The notes under the pieces were generated by a model, which was not told where the DNA came from, ran no database searches, and was given only the letters and a program-made list of their open reading frames with translations. 64,000 nucleotides of DNA from Dulcicalothrix desertica PCC 7102 (GTDB taxonomy: Bacteria > Cyanobacteriota > Cyanobacteriia > Cyanobacteriales > Nostocaceae). Each line of letters begins with the position of its first letter. Position 1 is the first letter of the stretch. Made by a program: the position numbers and the translations under genes. This document shows positions 27,628 to 36,505 of this stretch, piece by piece. The DNA is taken from positions 1 through 64,000 of the forward strand of contig NZ_RSCL01000032.1 in the NCBI RefSeq assembly GCF_003991905.1. Direction: 5' to 3'.

Positions 27628-28035
27628 TCACGCTAATTTCAATTCTTCAATTGGTATTAAATTAATGACGTTTTCGAGTTTGACAGAGCCATTAACTTCG
27701 ATTCGCTGCACTCTAAAAGGCTGCCAACTACTGAGGTGAGGATAGCAGTTGTCCCAAACTACTATGTCACCGACTTTGATTGATGCAGGTTCATCAGTGG
27801 TGATATTTTGATTTTTTTCTTCCGTAGCAATTGATTTTATTTCGTAAATGCGGTTTTGTTCTTCTTTAGTGAGCATTGACCAAGATGCCATGCGTGTAGG
27901 CTTATCTAGCTTTGAAGTAATTACTGTGATTTCGAGCCAAGTATCGCAGTCGCGTAGCAGTGCCGCAATTTCTGCCGCACTATATGATTCTGCTGATGGT
28001 TGTTCGGTGTTTGGTATTGGAAGGCGCGGTTTTAA
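27628..28035 (-). CDS. Conserved-type hypothetical protein, start uncertain
   Basis: The protein-like part starts about 28030 and reads PIPNTEQPSAESYSAAEIAA, LLRDCDTWLEITV, RMASWSMLTKEEQNRIYEIK, then a C-terminal beta-rich segment SIKVGDIVVWDNCYPHLSSW. It looks like a plant-kinesin-style or SH3-like barrel, but I do not recognise the family. No ATG, GTG or TTG lies in frame between 28035 and the Met at 27891. The frame stays open upstream to 28266 but there overlaps the divergent HTH gene and looks like noise. Either translation starts at 27891 (87 residues) or the 5' end has been lost or damaged. Confidence 0.5.
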   Translation of the reverse strand, partial: LKPRLPIPNTEQPSAESYSAAEIAALLRDCDTWLEITVITSKLDKPTRMASWSMLTKEEQNRIYEIKSIATEEKNQNITTDEPASIKVGDIVVWDNCYPHLSSWQPFRVQRIEVNGSVKLENVINLIPIEELKLA

Positions 28036-28416
28036 ATGGCTAAAAAAGCAGTTGGCGCTGTACGTTGGAATTTGAAGAGATTGATGGACGAGCGTGATAT
28101 AGGCTCGACCGAGTTTGCGCGTGTATTGAAAATTGATGTCAGTAATGTTACTAGATGGCGCCAAGCTGAGTATTTGCCACAAATTAACGAGAAACGTTGG
28201 ATACAGATAGTAAGTGCGATTAATTATATATGTGAAAGTCGTGGGAATTATCGAATGTTGATTCAACTTGATGATTTAGTTGAATTTCGCTATACTGAGC
28301 AGCGCGATTTTGATGTAGATTACTCTTCAGGTGACATCCGTAAGAAGCCAGCATCCAAGCAAAAATCAAAACAGAAAGATGCGGATGGTGGTGAAAAAAG
28401 TACAATTGCGGCATAG
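28036..28416 (+). CDS. XRE-type helix-turn-helix DNA-binding protein
   Basis: 126 residues. The N-terminal HTH covers WNLKRLMDERDIGSTEFARV followed by DVSNVTRWRQAEYLPQI; the recognition helix is about residues 33-45. The remainder is a charged region with a Lys-rich tail (KKPASKQKSKQKDADGG). Probably a transcriptional regulator. It starts head-to-head with the preceding hypothetical gene, with essentially no spacer, so it may regulate it. Confidence 0.72.
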   Translation: MAKKAVGAVRWNLKRLMDERDIGSTEFARVLKIDVSNVTRWRQAEYLPQINEKRWIQIVSAINYICESRGNYRMLIQLDDLVEFRYTEQRDFDVDYSSGDIRKKPASKQKSKQKDADGGEKSTIAA

Positions 28417-28653
28417 TGTGGCAATATATAGGTTAACCCGCCCTACAATTTTGGCTGCCATTTTAGAGTCATGATGACGACCTTTTGTGATAGCAAAAAA
28501 AGAGAAAAATGTGGCGCCTCAATTAAGTCCAGCTTAACGACATATATGTACTATTAAATGCACGGATGCTGTCAACTGTATTATTTATAATGGGGATTTG
28601 TGTAGCACAGGCGGGACGCCTATGCTACGGATGAATAAAAGTAGATGAATCAA

Positions 28654-28688
28654 CTATCCGTTACATCCGTTATAATCCGTTGCCAGGA
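28654..28688. repeat. ATCCGTTACATCCGTT repeat
   Basis: Inverted-orientation copy of the ACGGATGTA family at the 3' end of the large TPR gene. It contributes the final bases before the TPR stop codon. A CACAGGCGGGACGCCTATGC palindrome precedes it at 28605-28624. Confidence 0.6.
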
Positions 28689-30899
28689 TTACAACTTAGG
28701 CAAAATTTCTGGTAACAACGAACCAGGAACTTTAGATAAAGCTAAATTTTGCCCTTGAATACCTAACTCGTTATGAAATTCGCGTATAGTTTTAATTATA
28801 TATGAGAGCGTTGTTTGATACGTTTCAGGTTGTTTACTCATACCATTAAGCGCTTGTAAATGGTTTTCTAACGAAGCTTCTAGATGTTGCGAGCGTTCAT
28901 TTTTATTTCCATCATAATAAGCATCGGTAACAAGTTGATAGTACGCTAACCCTAAGTTGTTATGCGTGGCAAAAACATCAAAGCTTAATGTGATTCCGCT
29001 TAGTGAATGCGCTAAATTTAATGCTTCTTTATAAGACTTAATACATTGTTCTAAATATTCGTATCGTTCTTCTTTTGGTGTTTTAACTTGATTTGCTAAA
29101 TGCCAATAAGCGGTTCCAAGATTATTTTGTGTCGCAGAACATGCAGCAGGTTGATTTGCTGGTGTCCTAAATTTTAAGGCTTCGTTATAGGCGCCAATGC
29201 AAGTGCGTAGATGTTCGCACTCGTGTTCGTACTGGGCTAAATTCCAATAAGCAGTACCAATATTGTTTTGAATCATCCCATATTTTAAGGGTTCTTGATT
29301 AGGGGTGTAATACACCAACGCGAAATTATACGCAGTAATGGCTTTTTTTAAATGCACAACAGGAAGGTTGTACTGTGCCAAGTGCCAGTACGCAGTGCCC
29401 AAGTTATTTTGACATGCAGCAAATTTAAGCGGTTCCATGTCTGGAGTTCGATAGCGCAGTGCTTCGGAATATGCGGCCACTGCTGACTGCCAGTTTTCTG
29501 CCGGACTGGAAAAGCGCGCCAAGTCACCGTATGCTGTACCTAAATTATTTTGTACCCGCGCGTAAGTTTCAGGATTGGTTTGCGGTGATACTAATTTTAA
29601 TGATAGTTGATAAAACTCGATTGCTTGCTCAATATATGACTGTCCCTCCTCTGAGTTGGGAGGAGTACGGTATAACATCCAATATAAAGTCCCCAAGTCA
29701 TTCAATATATCAGGAACTTGAGGCGATACTTCATCATATGTAATTGCCTCTTGATAAGCTATTATCGCCACCATTAAACTTTCTAAGTTAGACTGTCCCT
29801 GCTCAATCCGCAAGCGATATAAATTACCAAGCTTTTGATATCCAAGCGCTAAACTTTCAGGAACTGCTTTTTGACTATGTAATTCTTCAATTTCCTCTAA
29901 AATTACTTGGGGTGAAGTTGTTTCACCTTCTGCACGAGTATCCAACGTCGCCAGCACAAGCTCGACTAATTCTTTGGTGATATGCGTAAAATGTTCGAGT
30001 GCAGACTTTTCAGGTGCGTTAGAAATTTCGCTACTTGTTTCTCTACTTGTTTCTCTACTTGCAGGTTCATCACTAGGTAATCCTACCGCGAGCAGTTCTG
30101 ATTTTAACGGTTTTGGTTCTTTCTTTTTGTGGCTACGATTGACGGGTTGTTCGGTTGGTTGAAAATCAAATGATACATCTTCGCTACCTACTCCACCAGG
30201 AAGAATAGCATCATTTAATATAGATTCCTCCAGATTGCCTAAATCTACTTCCTGGGATGAAAATCTTTCTGAACCCTTAGTTTTAGCTGTAGGTGTTGGT
30301 TCTCCAGCAAAAGTAAACACACCCGTTCGACACCGCCAAAACTGTGGCGCCGATTGTTGTATAGCATGTAACCACGGACGCGGTACCCAGAGTAATAAAC
30401 TCGACTCTAAAAATCGATTTGATTCCTGTGTTGAGATACGCTGTTCAGTTAGCCGCAAATAGTGTAAAAATAACCGCTGCGCTGCAACAGGTTGTCGCGT
30501 TAACTGCTCAACTCCAACTATTTGAAATGCTGGTATTGGTAGCGGTCTACCTGGAGTATCTTTCGTGCCACCTACAATTGGTGGTGGATAATTTATTAAC
30601 CACTGGTTAATTTGGGCAATAGGGTTTGGGTCACTCAAATTCAACCGTAACGTTACCAGTCGCGGATACGCTGATGTACTAGCTTCCATTAAATTGGTCT
30701 GCTGGTACAAAACCTGCCCTACTGGGTACGCCAGTGTTGAATGCAACCGTGCTGCCACCTGATTTCGGAGGTTTAAATCATCACACACCGCCAAAAAGAC
30801 TTGTCTCCGCAAGCCAAGACTTAGGGCAAGCTTGAGACGGTGGTACACTTGCTTGTTCCAAGCTGAATTTTCTGGGTGTGTAGCTTCATTCACGCTCAT
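28689..30899 (-). CDS. Large tetratricopeptide-repeat protein with novel N-terminal domain
   Basis: 736 residues. The N-terminal 210 residues form a globular domain with RRQVFLAVCDDLNLRNQVAA, a WLINYPPP linker and LLLWVPRPWLHAIQQSAPQFW, resembling an ATPase or anti-codon-free nucleotide fold without a P-loop. A Ser/Glu-rich low-complexity linker (about 215-310) includes a triple TSRETSSE-like stretch. At least seven TPR units follow (about 340-690), several with the repeated motif NNLGTAYWHLAQY. No signal peptide, so probably cytoplasmic. Function not known; conserved architecture in filamentous cyanobacteria is likely. Confidence 0.78.
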   Translation of the reverse strand: MSVNEATHPENSAWNKQVYHRLKLALSLGLRRQVFLAVCDDLNLRNQVAARLHSTLAYPVGQVLYQQTNLMEASTSAYPRLVTLRLNLSDPNPIAQINQWLINYPPPIVGGTKDTPGRPLPIPAFQIVGVEQLTRQPVAAQRLFLHYLRLTEQRISTQESNRFLESSLLLWVPRPWLHAIQQSAPQFWRCRTGVFTFAGEPTPTAKTKGSERFSSQEVDLGNLEESILNDAILPGGVGSEDVSFDFQPTEQPVNRSHKKKEPKPLKSELLAVGLPSDEPASRETSRETSSEISNAPEKSALEHFTHITKELVELVLATLDTRAEGETTSPQVILEEIEELHSQKAVPESLALGYQKLGNLYRLRIEQGQSNLESLMVAIIAYQEAITYDEVSPQVPDILNDLGTLYWMLYRTPPNSEEGQSYIEQAIEFYQLSLKLVSPQTNPETYARVQNNLGTAYGDLARFSSPAENWQSAVAAYSEALRYRTPDMEPLKFAACQNNLGTAYWHLAQYNLPVVHLKKAITAYNFALVYYTPNQEPLKYGMIQNNIGTAYWNLAQYEHECEHLRTCIGAYNEALKFRTPANQPAACSATQNNLGTAYWHLANQVKTPKEERYEYLEQCIKSYKEALNLAHSLSGITLSFDVFATHNNLGLAYYQLVTDAYYDGNKNERSQHLEASLENHLQALNGMSKQPETYQTTLSYIIKTIREFHNELGIQGQNLALSKVPGSLLPEILPKL

Positions 30900-31096
30900 G
30901 GTGGCGTCACATGCCTACTTGCTGTTTACATTTAATTGGATGAGATATTTGCTTTTTGCTACCTATAGCTCTTGCAATGACTTCGTTTTTCTACTTTAAA
31001 TCCTGCTGTTCAGGACAAATAGTGATTTTAAAGTTATTAGCAAAACAAGTATCTTATTATACGCACTACTTTATGTAATTTTAACAAATAAAAAAG
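30900..31096. other. Intergenic region between TPR gene and psb34
   Basis: Contains the TPR gene promoter region and AT-rich DNA. No small gene or conserved element recognised apart from the psb34 terminator that follows. Confidence 0.4.
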
Positions 31097-31123
31097 CAGG
31101 TTCACACTATGAGTGGGAACCTG
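31097..31123 (-). terminator. Rho-independent terminator of psb34
   Basis: Read on the minus strand, CAGGTTCCCACT and AGTGTGAACCTG form a 12-position stem with one mismatch around a 3-base loop, followed by CTTTTTTATT. It lies about 100 bases after the psb34 stop codon. Confidence 0.8.
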
Positions 31124-31227
31124 AAAATGATAGCAAGTTTTTTGGCTTGAGGTTTTCTCAAGTTTTAGAATGCTGAAATTTGATCCAAATTTGAAGAAAT
31201 ATTTAAGAACGTATTATTTTCTAAAGG

Positions 31228-31398
31228 TCAAGATACCGAAAAAGCCACAAATATTAAACCACAAACTAGTACAAATGCTGCAACTCCCAGAAAAATGTAG
31301 TTACGCTTTTGCCCGTCATTTGGAGGTTCTGCGGTATATACTTTTGGCTCTCTTGCGAAATTATTAAGACGACCGCCTTCTTCTGTGGTATAAGGCAT
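31228..31398 (-). CDS. psb34: Photosystem II assembly factor Psb34
   Basis: 56 residues: MPYTTEEGGRLNNFAREPKV, then EPPNDGQKRNYIF and a single C-terminal membrane span ending SVS. This is the Psb34 pattern (the conserved GGRLNNFAREP motif), a thylakoid protein related to high-light-inducible proteins that binds CP47-containing PSII assembly intermediates. The start ATG at 31398 is preceded by AGGAAC. It has its own terminator, and a separate promoter is expected in the 109-base upstream gap. Confidence 0.88.
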   Translation of the reverse strand: MPYTTEEGGRLNNFAREPKVYTAEPPNDGQKRNYIFLGVAAFVLVCGLIFVAFSVS

Positions 31399-31507
31399 GA
31401 ATTGTTCCTTTATTTAAGTTCTTTTGCTTTATGTTACATAACTAGGCATAAGTACTCTCACCTTACTTTACAAAAGTTTATAAAAAAGTTAGGAACACTT
31501 TCCACTT

Positions 31508-33478
31508 TTAATTAATGGTTCCTGTTAGGGGAGAGGAGGCGCTAGCGTAGTCTTTAATTGGCATTCGACCTGCTAGGTATGCTAGGCGCCCAGCAGTTGC
31601 AGCGAGGTTCATGGCTTGTGCCATCGCTGGAGCGTTTCGTGCTAAAGCGATAGCACTGTTAATTAGTAATGCGTCGGCACCCATTTCCATTGCCTTAGCT
31701 GCTTCAGATGGGGCGCCTATTCCAGCGTCAACGACCACGGGGACTTTGGCGTTTTCAATAATAATTTGGATGTTGGCGGCTGTTTGTATTCCTTGTCCTG
31801 AACCAATAGGCGCCGCTAATGGCATTACAGTAGCACAACCAACTTCTTCTAAACGTTGGGCAAGTATTGGGTCGGCGTTAATATAAGGTAATACGGCAAA
31901 TCCTTCTTTGACTAACTGTTCTGCTGCTTGTAATGTACCAATTGGGTCTGGGAGCAAATACTTAGCATCGGGTATTACTTCTAACTTGACAAAATTATTA
32001 TCTTCTTGTCCTAATAGCTTCGCCATTTCACGTCCTAATCTTGCTACACGAACAGCTTCTTCAGCAGTTTTACAACCAGCAGTGTTTGGTAGCATCCAAA
32101 TTTTACCCCAATCAAGTGCTTCTGCTAATCCTTCATGTCCTGGAGCATTGGTTTGAACCCGTCGCACGGCAACAGTAACTATTTGACAACCACTCATTTC
32201 AACACTTTTTTGCATTTCCTCAATGGAGCGGTATTTACCTGTACCTGTCATTAAACGAGAAGTAAAGGATTTTCCGGCAATTTGAAGCAAATCAGAGGGT
32301 GCTACTGAAGAATTGGAAAGTGATAGTCTCGTTTCAATATTGCTTTTTACTATATTGCCGTTACTAAAGTTGGCGGAATGCGTAAACATAGGTGTAGAGC
32401 TTTTTTCGTTTTTTTGGAAGCGAGAGTAATGGAAATGTTCAAGTAAAGCATCACTCGAATGCTGTGTAATAGAGTCAGCAATTAGTAATGCAGTGATTGG
32501 TGTCAGCAAAATGCCGTTACGGTAATGTCCTGTGGCAAAGGTTAAGTTCGAGTACGGACTTTCACCCAAAATTGGTAATTCGTCAGGAGTTGCGGGTCGA
32601 TATCCCCACCACATTTCTTCTATTGGGTAATCTTTTAACTGTGGAAATAATCGAATCGCGTTTTGTAGTAAGCTTTGAATTCCGCTAGGAGTATTGTAAG
32701 GTGTGAAACCAACATCTTCACTCGTGGCGCCGATAATAATTCGTCTATCGTGCCTGGGAACAATGTATATTTCCTCACCATATAAAACTCTATTTAAGGG
32801 TAATTCCGTAAGGAAATCTGGAACGCGCAAACTCAACATTTGCCCTTTGCGAGGATATACAGGCAAAGGAAACAATTCGTTTGTCCATGCTCCTGTTGCC
32901 AAGATGTAATGTTCAGCACTCATTACACCTGCACTAGTTTGTACACCTGTAATTTGACCCGCAGAAATTAAAATACCATTGACGCGACAATTTTCTTTTA
33001 TTTCCACACCAAGTGATTGTGCCGCAGTTAATAATGCTCGACTTAGCGCACGATTATCTACTTGTGCATCTTCAGGATACCACCAGCCACCAATTACTTC
33101 TTCGCCCAGTCCCTGCTGGTATTGGTGAATTGTTTGAAAGTCTAACCAATAAGAATGATTATCTTGTTCATTTTTGTCTTTTACGTCATATACTGGTGTT
33201 AAAAAGCCACAAGCCCAGTATCCTGTATTTATACCTGTAAGCTGTTCGAGTTTACTTGTCCATTCAGGGTAAAGACTACGTGAGCGTAAACACAAATCAC
33301 GCATTGCCCCTGGTAAAATCTTCTCAGCATCAGGCGCCAACATTCCAGCAGCAGCAGTAGTAGCAGCAGCTTTATTATCGCGACTGATTACAGTAACATT
33401 GCAACCCCGTATCTTTAGCTCGATGGCGGTTGCCAAAGCAATAATACCACCACCAATAATTAAAATATCACTAGCCAT
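31508..33478 (-). CDS. thiO/thiG: Bifunctional glycine oxidase ThiO / thiazole synthase ThiG
   Basis: 656-residue fusion. ThiO (about 1-360) starts [20 protein letters not shown] (FAD site), contains [12 protein letters not shown], and ends [14 protein letters not shown]; it oxidises glycine to iminoglycine (dehydroglycine). ThiG (about 395-656) starts [19 protein letters not shown], carries [13 protein letters not shown] and [20 protein letters not shown], and makes the thiazole phosphate of thiamine. The fusion is a known cyanobacterial form. The linker (about 362-394) is Ser-rich. No TPP riboswitch pattern was seen in the short upstream region. Confidence 0.95.
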   Translation of the reverse strand: MASDILIIGGGIIALATAIELKIRGCNVTVISRDNKAAATTAAAGMLAPDAEKILPGAMRDLCLRSRSLYPEWTSKLEQLTGINTGYWACGFLTPVYDVKDKNEQDNHSYWLDFQTIHQYQQGLGEEVIGGWWYPEDAQVDNRALSRALLTAAQSLGVEIKENCRVNGILISAGQITGVQTSAGVMSAEHYILATGAWTNELFPLPVYPRKGQMLSLRVPDFLTELPLNRVLYGEEIYIVPRHDRRIIIGATSEDVGFTPYNTPSGIQSLLQNAIRLFPQLKDYPIEEMWWGYRPATPDELPILGESPYSNLTFATGHYRNGILLTPITALLIADSITQHSSDALLEHFHYSRFQKNEKSSTPMFTHSANFSNGNIVKSNIETRLSLSNSSVAPSDLLQIAGKSFTSRLMTGTGKYRSIEEMQKSVEMSGCQIVTVAVRRVQTNAPGHEGLAEALDWGKIWMLPNTAGCKTAEEAVRVARLGREMAKLLGQEDNNFVKLEVIPDAKYLLPDPIGTLQAAEQLVKEGFAVLPYINADPILAQRLEEVGCATVMPLAAPIGSGQGIQTAANIQIIIENAKVPVVVDAGIGAPSEAAKAMEMGADALLINSAIALARNAPAMAQAMNLAATAGRLAYLAGRMPIKDYASASSPLTGTIN

Positions 33479-33641
33479 TGCTCACAAGTCGTTAGTTATT
33501 AGCCGTTAGTAATTAGTCATTCGTCAAGGGTCTTTATGTTACAACTCCTCTTCAGGACTTACAACTACCTAACACTTACACTCATAACGCAAATTCTATG
33601 CCATCAGATACAACTACTTATAACTCGTAATGCAACAAAAC

Positions 33642-33675
33642 AAAAGCACAACAATATAACTACTGTTGTGCTTTT
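33642..33675. terminator. Strong bidirectional terminator hairpin
   Basis: AAAAGCACAACA (33642-33653) and TGTTGTGCTTTT (33664-33675) form a perfect 12-bp stem with a 10-base loop and A/T flanks. It sits about 25 bases beyond the stop of the minus-strand gene at 33698-34033. Confidence 0.85.
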
Positions 33676-33697
33676 ATATTAATAATTGTTTACCTGC

Positions 33698-34033
33698 TTA
33701 CCATAAAGCCTTAATTGGCGTGTTGCCATTGGAATCAGAACCTCTTGAGGTTGTAGATTGGTTTTGGTCGATATTAGTCTCGTTTGTGGTTGAACTATTA
33801 TTATTGTTGCTTGGAGCTGCGTTGTTGTTTTGAGCCACGGCGCCGCGATTGCCTGAACCAGTTGCTGTGCTGTTAACATTGATGTTAGCTGGCAAAACGC
33901 TTGATGCTCGGTTTGGCGCCTGTTGAGGAGACTGAGCAGTTTGAGGACCCATTGGATACAAAGAACCAATTAAAGTACCTAACAATATCGCTAAACCGCC
34001 TGCCATCAAAACTAATGGTGTCCATCTACCCAT
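33698..34033 (-). CDS. Small single-span membrane protein, hypothetical
   Basis: 111 residues from the ATG at 34033, chosen because AAGGGGAA lies 10 bases upstream; an earlier in-frame Met gives an implausible start. MGRWTPLVLMAGGLAILLGT begins a single membrane anchor, followed by a long Asn/Ser/Thr/Gln-rich disordered tail. Function not recognised. It follows the ferredoxin-like gene on the same strand by about 50 bases, so the two are probably cotranscribed and share the terminator at 33642-33675. Confidence 0.65.
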   Translation of the reverse strand: MGRWTPLVLMAGGLAILLGTLIGSLYPMGPQTAQSPQQAPNRASSVLPANINVNSTATGSGNRGAVAQNNNAAPSNNNNSSTTNETNIDQNQSTTSRGSDSNGNTPIKALW

Positions 34034-34084
34034 ATAAATATTCCCCTTAATTAAATTTATTTGTGTACACCTTATTACTTCCAC

Positions 34085-34423
34085 TTATGAAAGGGAAGTC
34101 CAGACAATTTGAGAACCATGTCCCCAAAATCCGTCATATTTTGTTACCGTTACGTCACCTAAAACTTGAGTTTGGCACGCGAGACGTAAATTTCTGGTGG
34201 GAGAATGAGGAGGCAGAGAACGACGAGCGTTATCACGCCAGTTGCTTGGTGACACTTCCCCTTCTACTTCAACAGCACAGGTGCCACAACTGCCGATACC
34301 ACGACAATTAATTACATTAGAACCGCCATTGTACAGGTCAACATAATTGGCGAGCAAAACTTTTCTTAAGTTTGCTCCACTTTTACATTCAATTGCTTTA
34401 CCCTGAGCTAGTACCTTTGGCAT
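34085..34423 (-). CDS. 2Fe-2S ferredoxin-like protein
   Basis: 112 residues. The plant-type 2Fe-2S ligands are in NCRGIGSCGTCAVEV (three Cys) and RLACQT (fourth Cys), on a beta-grasp fold starting MPKVLAQGKAIECKSGANLR. It lacks the acidic surface patches of PetF and ends with a basic-aromatic tail, so it is a ferredoxin-like paralogue with its own electron partner. Probably cytoplasmic or stromal-side. Divergent from citramalate synthase. Confidence 0.85.
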   Translation of the reverse strand: MPKVLAQGKAIECKSGANLRKVLLANYVDLYNGGSNVINCRGIGSCGTCAVEVEGEVSPSNWRDNARRSLPPHSPTRNLRLACQTQVLGDVTVTKYDGFWGHGSQIVWTSLS

Positions 34424-34504
34424 GTTATTTCCACTTCACGTGCAATAGCTTCTGTTGTATATTTACACATCACCGAGGTAGTTGTCTTGCTTCTTAAGAA
34501 CGTT

Positions 34505-36121
34505 ATGACCAAAAATTCTTCACCTCAAATCTGGCTTTACGACACCACGCTTCGAGATGGCACTCAACGTGAGGGTTTATCGGTGTCGATTGAAGACAAA
34601 TTACGAATTGCCCGCGCGTTGGATGAGCTTGGTGTTCCCTTTATTGAAGGAGGTTGGCCGGGTGCGAATCCGAAGGACGTGCAATTTTTTTGGCAATTAC
34701 AAACGGAACCGTTAAAGAACGCACAAGTTACAGCTTTTTGCTCAACTCGGCGCCCTAACACAACCGCTGCAACAGAACCAATGTTACAAGCAATCCTTGC
34801 TGCTGGCACTCATTGGGTGACAATTTTCGGCAAATCTTGGGATTTACACGTTATTGAAGGCATAAAAACTACTTTATCAGAAAATCTCGCAATGATTCGC
34901 GATAGTATCGAGTATCTTCGATTGCTGGGGCGTTGCGTTATTTACGATGCCGAACATTGGTTCGATGGCTATAAAAATAATCCTGAATATGCTCTACAAA
35001 CTTTAACTACAGCAGTTAAAGCAGGCGCCGAATGGATAGTTTTGTGCGACACCAACGGCGGCACCTTGCCCCACGAAATCAGTCAAATAGTATCCGATGT
35101 CACCAACCATTTAAAAGAAGTCAAACTCGGAATTCATACACATAACGATTCGGATACCGCCGTCGCCAATGCTCTTGCTGCCGTCATGGCAGGTGCCACA
35201 ATGGTTCAAGGCACTATCAACGGCTATGGCGAACGCTGTGGTAATGCTAACTTGTGTTCTTTAATACCGAACCTTCAAATTAAGCTTGGTTATCAATGTA
35301 TAGAAGATAACCAAATAGCTCTATTAGCAGAAACGAGTCGTTTCGTTAGTGAAGTAGTGAATTTGGCGCCAGATGAACATGCAGCATTTGTAGGACGTTC
35401 AGCTTTTGCTCATAAAGGAGGGATACATGTTTCTGCTGTAGAACGAAATCCTTTGACATACGAGCATATTCAGCCAGAACAGGTGGGAAATATGCGCCGG
35501 ATTGTAATTTCTGAACAAGCAGGAGTCAGCAATGTGATAGCAAAAGCGCGCACGTTTGGTATAGAACTTAATAAACAAAACCCAGCGACGCGAGAAATAT
35601 TAGAAAAATTAAAAGCATTGGAAAGCGAAGGATATCAGTTTGAAGGGGCAGAAGCGAGCTTTGAGTTACTAATGCGTGAAGCATTAGGTACAAGGCAACT
35701 ATTTTTTGAAGTCAAAGGGTTTCAAGTGCATTGTGACTTAGCACGGGGGAAAGAAATAAATAATGCCCTTGCGACAGTAAAAGTTGCTGTGGAAGGTAAA
35801 GATATTCTACAAGCGGCAGAAGGTAATGGGCCAGTAGCAGCTTTGGATGCAGCATTACGCAAAGCTCTAATAAATTTTTACCCTCGTATCAGTGAATTTG
35901 AACTTTCTGATTATAAAGTGAGAATTCTTAATCCAAATGCGGGTACAAATGCTAAGACGCGCGCGTTGGTTGAGTCACGTAATGGGCAACAGCGCTGGAC
36001 TACTGTAGGTGTGTCAGCAAATATTTTAGATGCTTCGTATCAGGCAGTGGTTGAGGGGTTGGAATACGGGTTGATGTTAAATGTGGGGGCGCCGCATGAA
36101 TGTGCGGTTCATATCATATAA
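34505..36121 (+). CDS. cimA: (R)-citramalate synthase
   Basis: 538 residues from the ATG at 34505; an in-frame TTG at 34487 is less likely. The HMGL-like catalytic domain begins WLYDTTLRDGTQREGLSVS, with the metal site HTHNDSDTAVANALAA and GTINGYGERCGNANL. The C-terminal LeuA-type regulatory/dimer domain covers about 400-538. The length and the WLYDTTLRDGTQ pattern fit CimA rather than LeuA. It condenses pyruvate with acetyl-CoA to citramalate, the threonine-independent route to isoleucine used by several cyanobacteria. Confidence 0.88.
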   Translation: MTKNSSPQIWLYDTTLRDGTQREGLSVSIEDKLRIARALDELGVPFIEGGWPGANPKDVQFFWQLQTEPLKNAQVTAFCSTRRPNTTAATEPMLQAILAAGTHWVTIFGKSWDLHVIEGIKTTLSENLAMIRDSIEYLRLLGRCVIYDAEHWFDGYKNNPEYALQTLTTAVKAGAEWIVLCDTNGGTLPHEISQIVSDVTNHLKEVKLGIHTHNDSDTAVANALAAVMAGATMVQGTINGYGERCGNANLCSLIPNLQIKLGYQCIEDNQIALLAETSRFVSEVVNLAPDEHAAFVGRSAFAHKGGIHVSAVERNPLTYEHIQPEQVGNMRRIVISEQAGVSNVIAKARTFGIELNKQNPATREILEKLKALESEGYQFEGAEASFELLMREALGTRQLFFEVKGFQVHCDLARGKEINNALATVKVAVEGKDILQAAEGNGPVAALDAALRKALINFYPRISEFELSDYKVRILNPNAGTNAKTRALVESRNGQQRWTTVGVSANILDASYQAVVEGLEYGLMLNVGAPHECAVHII

Positions 36122-36162
36122 ACTTTGTTGTGGGATGGGTGTCTAAATTTTCTTGTGGAATG

Positions 36163-36250
36163 GGCATCCCTGCCCGTTCTATATCCTGGATGGGGGCGGG
36201 TTTACGAGATATTTCGCTTCGCTGCACGGATATTGGTTAACCCGCCCCTA
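36163..36250. repeat. Intergenic repeats downstream of cimA
   Basis: A GGGCATCCCTGCCCG palindrome (36163-36180) is followed by the GGGCGGGTTT...GGTTAACCCGCCCC repeat (36191-36248). The second repeat occurs again at 36441-36496, immediately upstream of hisC. Confidence 0.65.
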
Positions 36251-36252
36251 CG

Positions 36253-36310
36253 ATATTTTTCTGTTCTAATGTTTATGTAATGGCGCCTTGTATACGTTGT
36301 GAAAAAACAC
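36253..36310 (+). pseudogene. Decayed partial duplicate of the hisC 5' end
   Basis: GTTCTAATGTTTATGTAATG then GCGCCTTGTATACGTTGTGA parallels the start of hisC (GTTCTAATGTTGATGCAATG then GCGCCTTATGTACCTGGAGA) at an offset of 259 bases. Stops now interrupt the frame. Both copies are preceded by the same GGTTAACCCGCCCC repeat, so a segment of about 250 bases seems to have been duplicated. Confidence 0.65.
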
Positions 36311-36378
36311 GTCAATTTTCGTTTTCAATATTGGGCGTATCTCAAGGTAGAATCGTGTGGTAAAAAATACATTACTGC

Positions 36379-36402
36379 ACAGGCAAGGATGCCTGTGCTA
36401 CA
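36379..36402. repeat. GCACAGGCAAGGATGCCTGTGC palindrome
   Basis: A near-perfect palindrome between the two hisC-related segments. It belongs to the dispersed CAGGCAGGATGCCTG family (compare 28605 and 49997). Confidence 0.65.
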
Positions 36403-36505
36403 ACTGATCAAAATTAATGATATAGACTGCTGGATATGTGGGGGCGGGTTTACGAGAGAAAAGGCTTCGTTTTAGGATATTGGTTAACCCGCCCCGACAA
36501 TAATT

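Noticed and set aside
28036-28266. Upstream 75 residues of the minus-strand hypothetical ORF
   Set aside because: They overlap the HTH gene antisense and have no protein-like composition, so they are treated as read-through of an open frame.
33479-33600. TPP riboswitch expected before thiO-thiG
   Set aside because: No CTGAGA...ACCTGA pattern or paired thi-box was found in the short upstream region.
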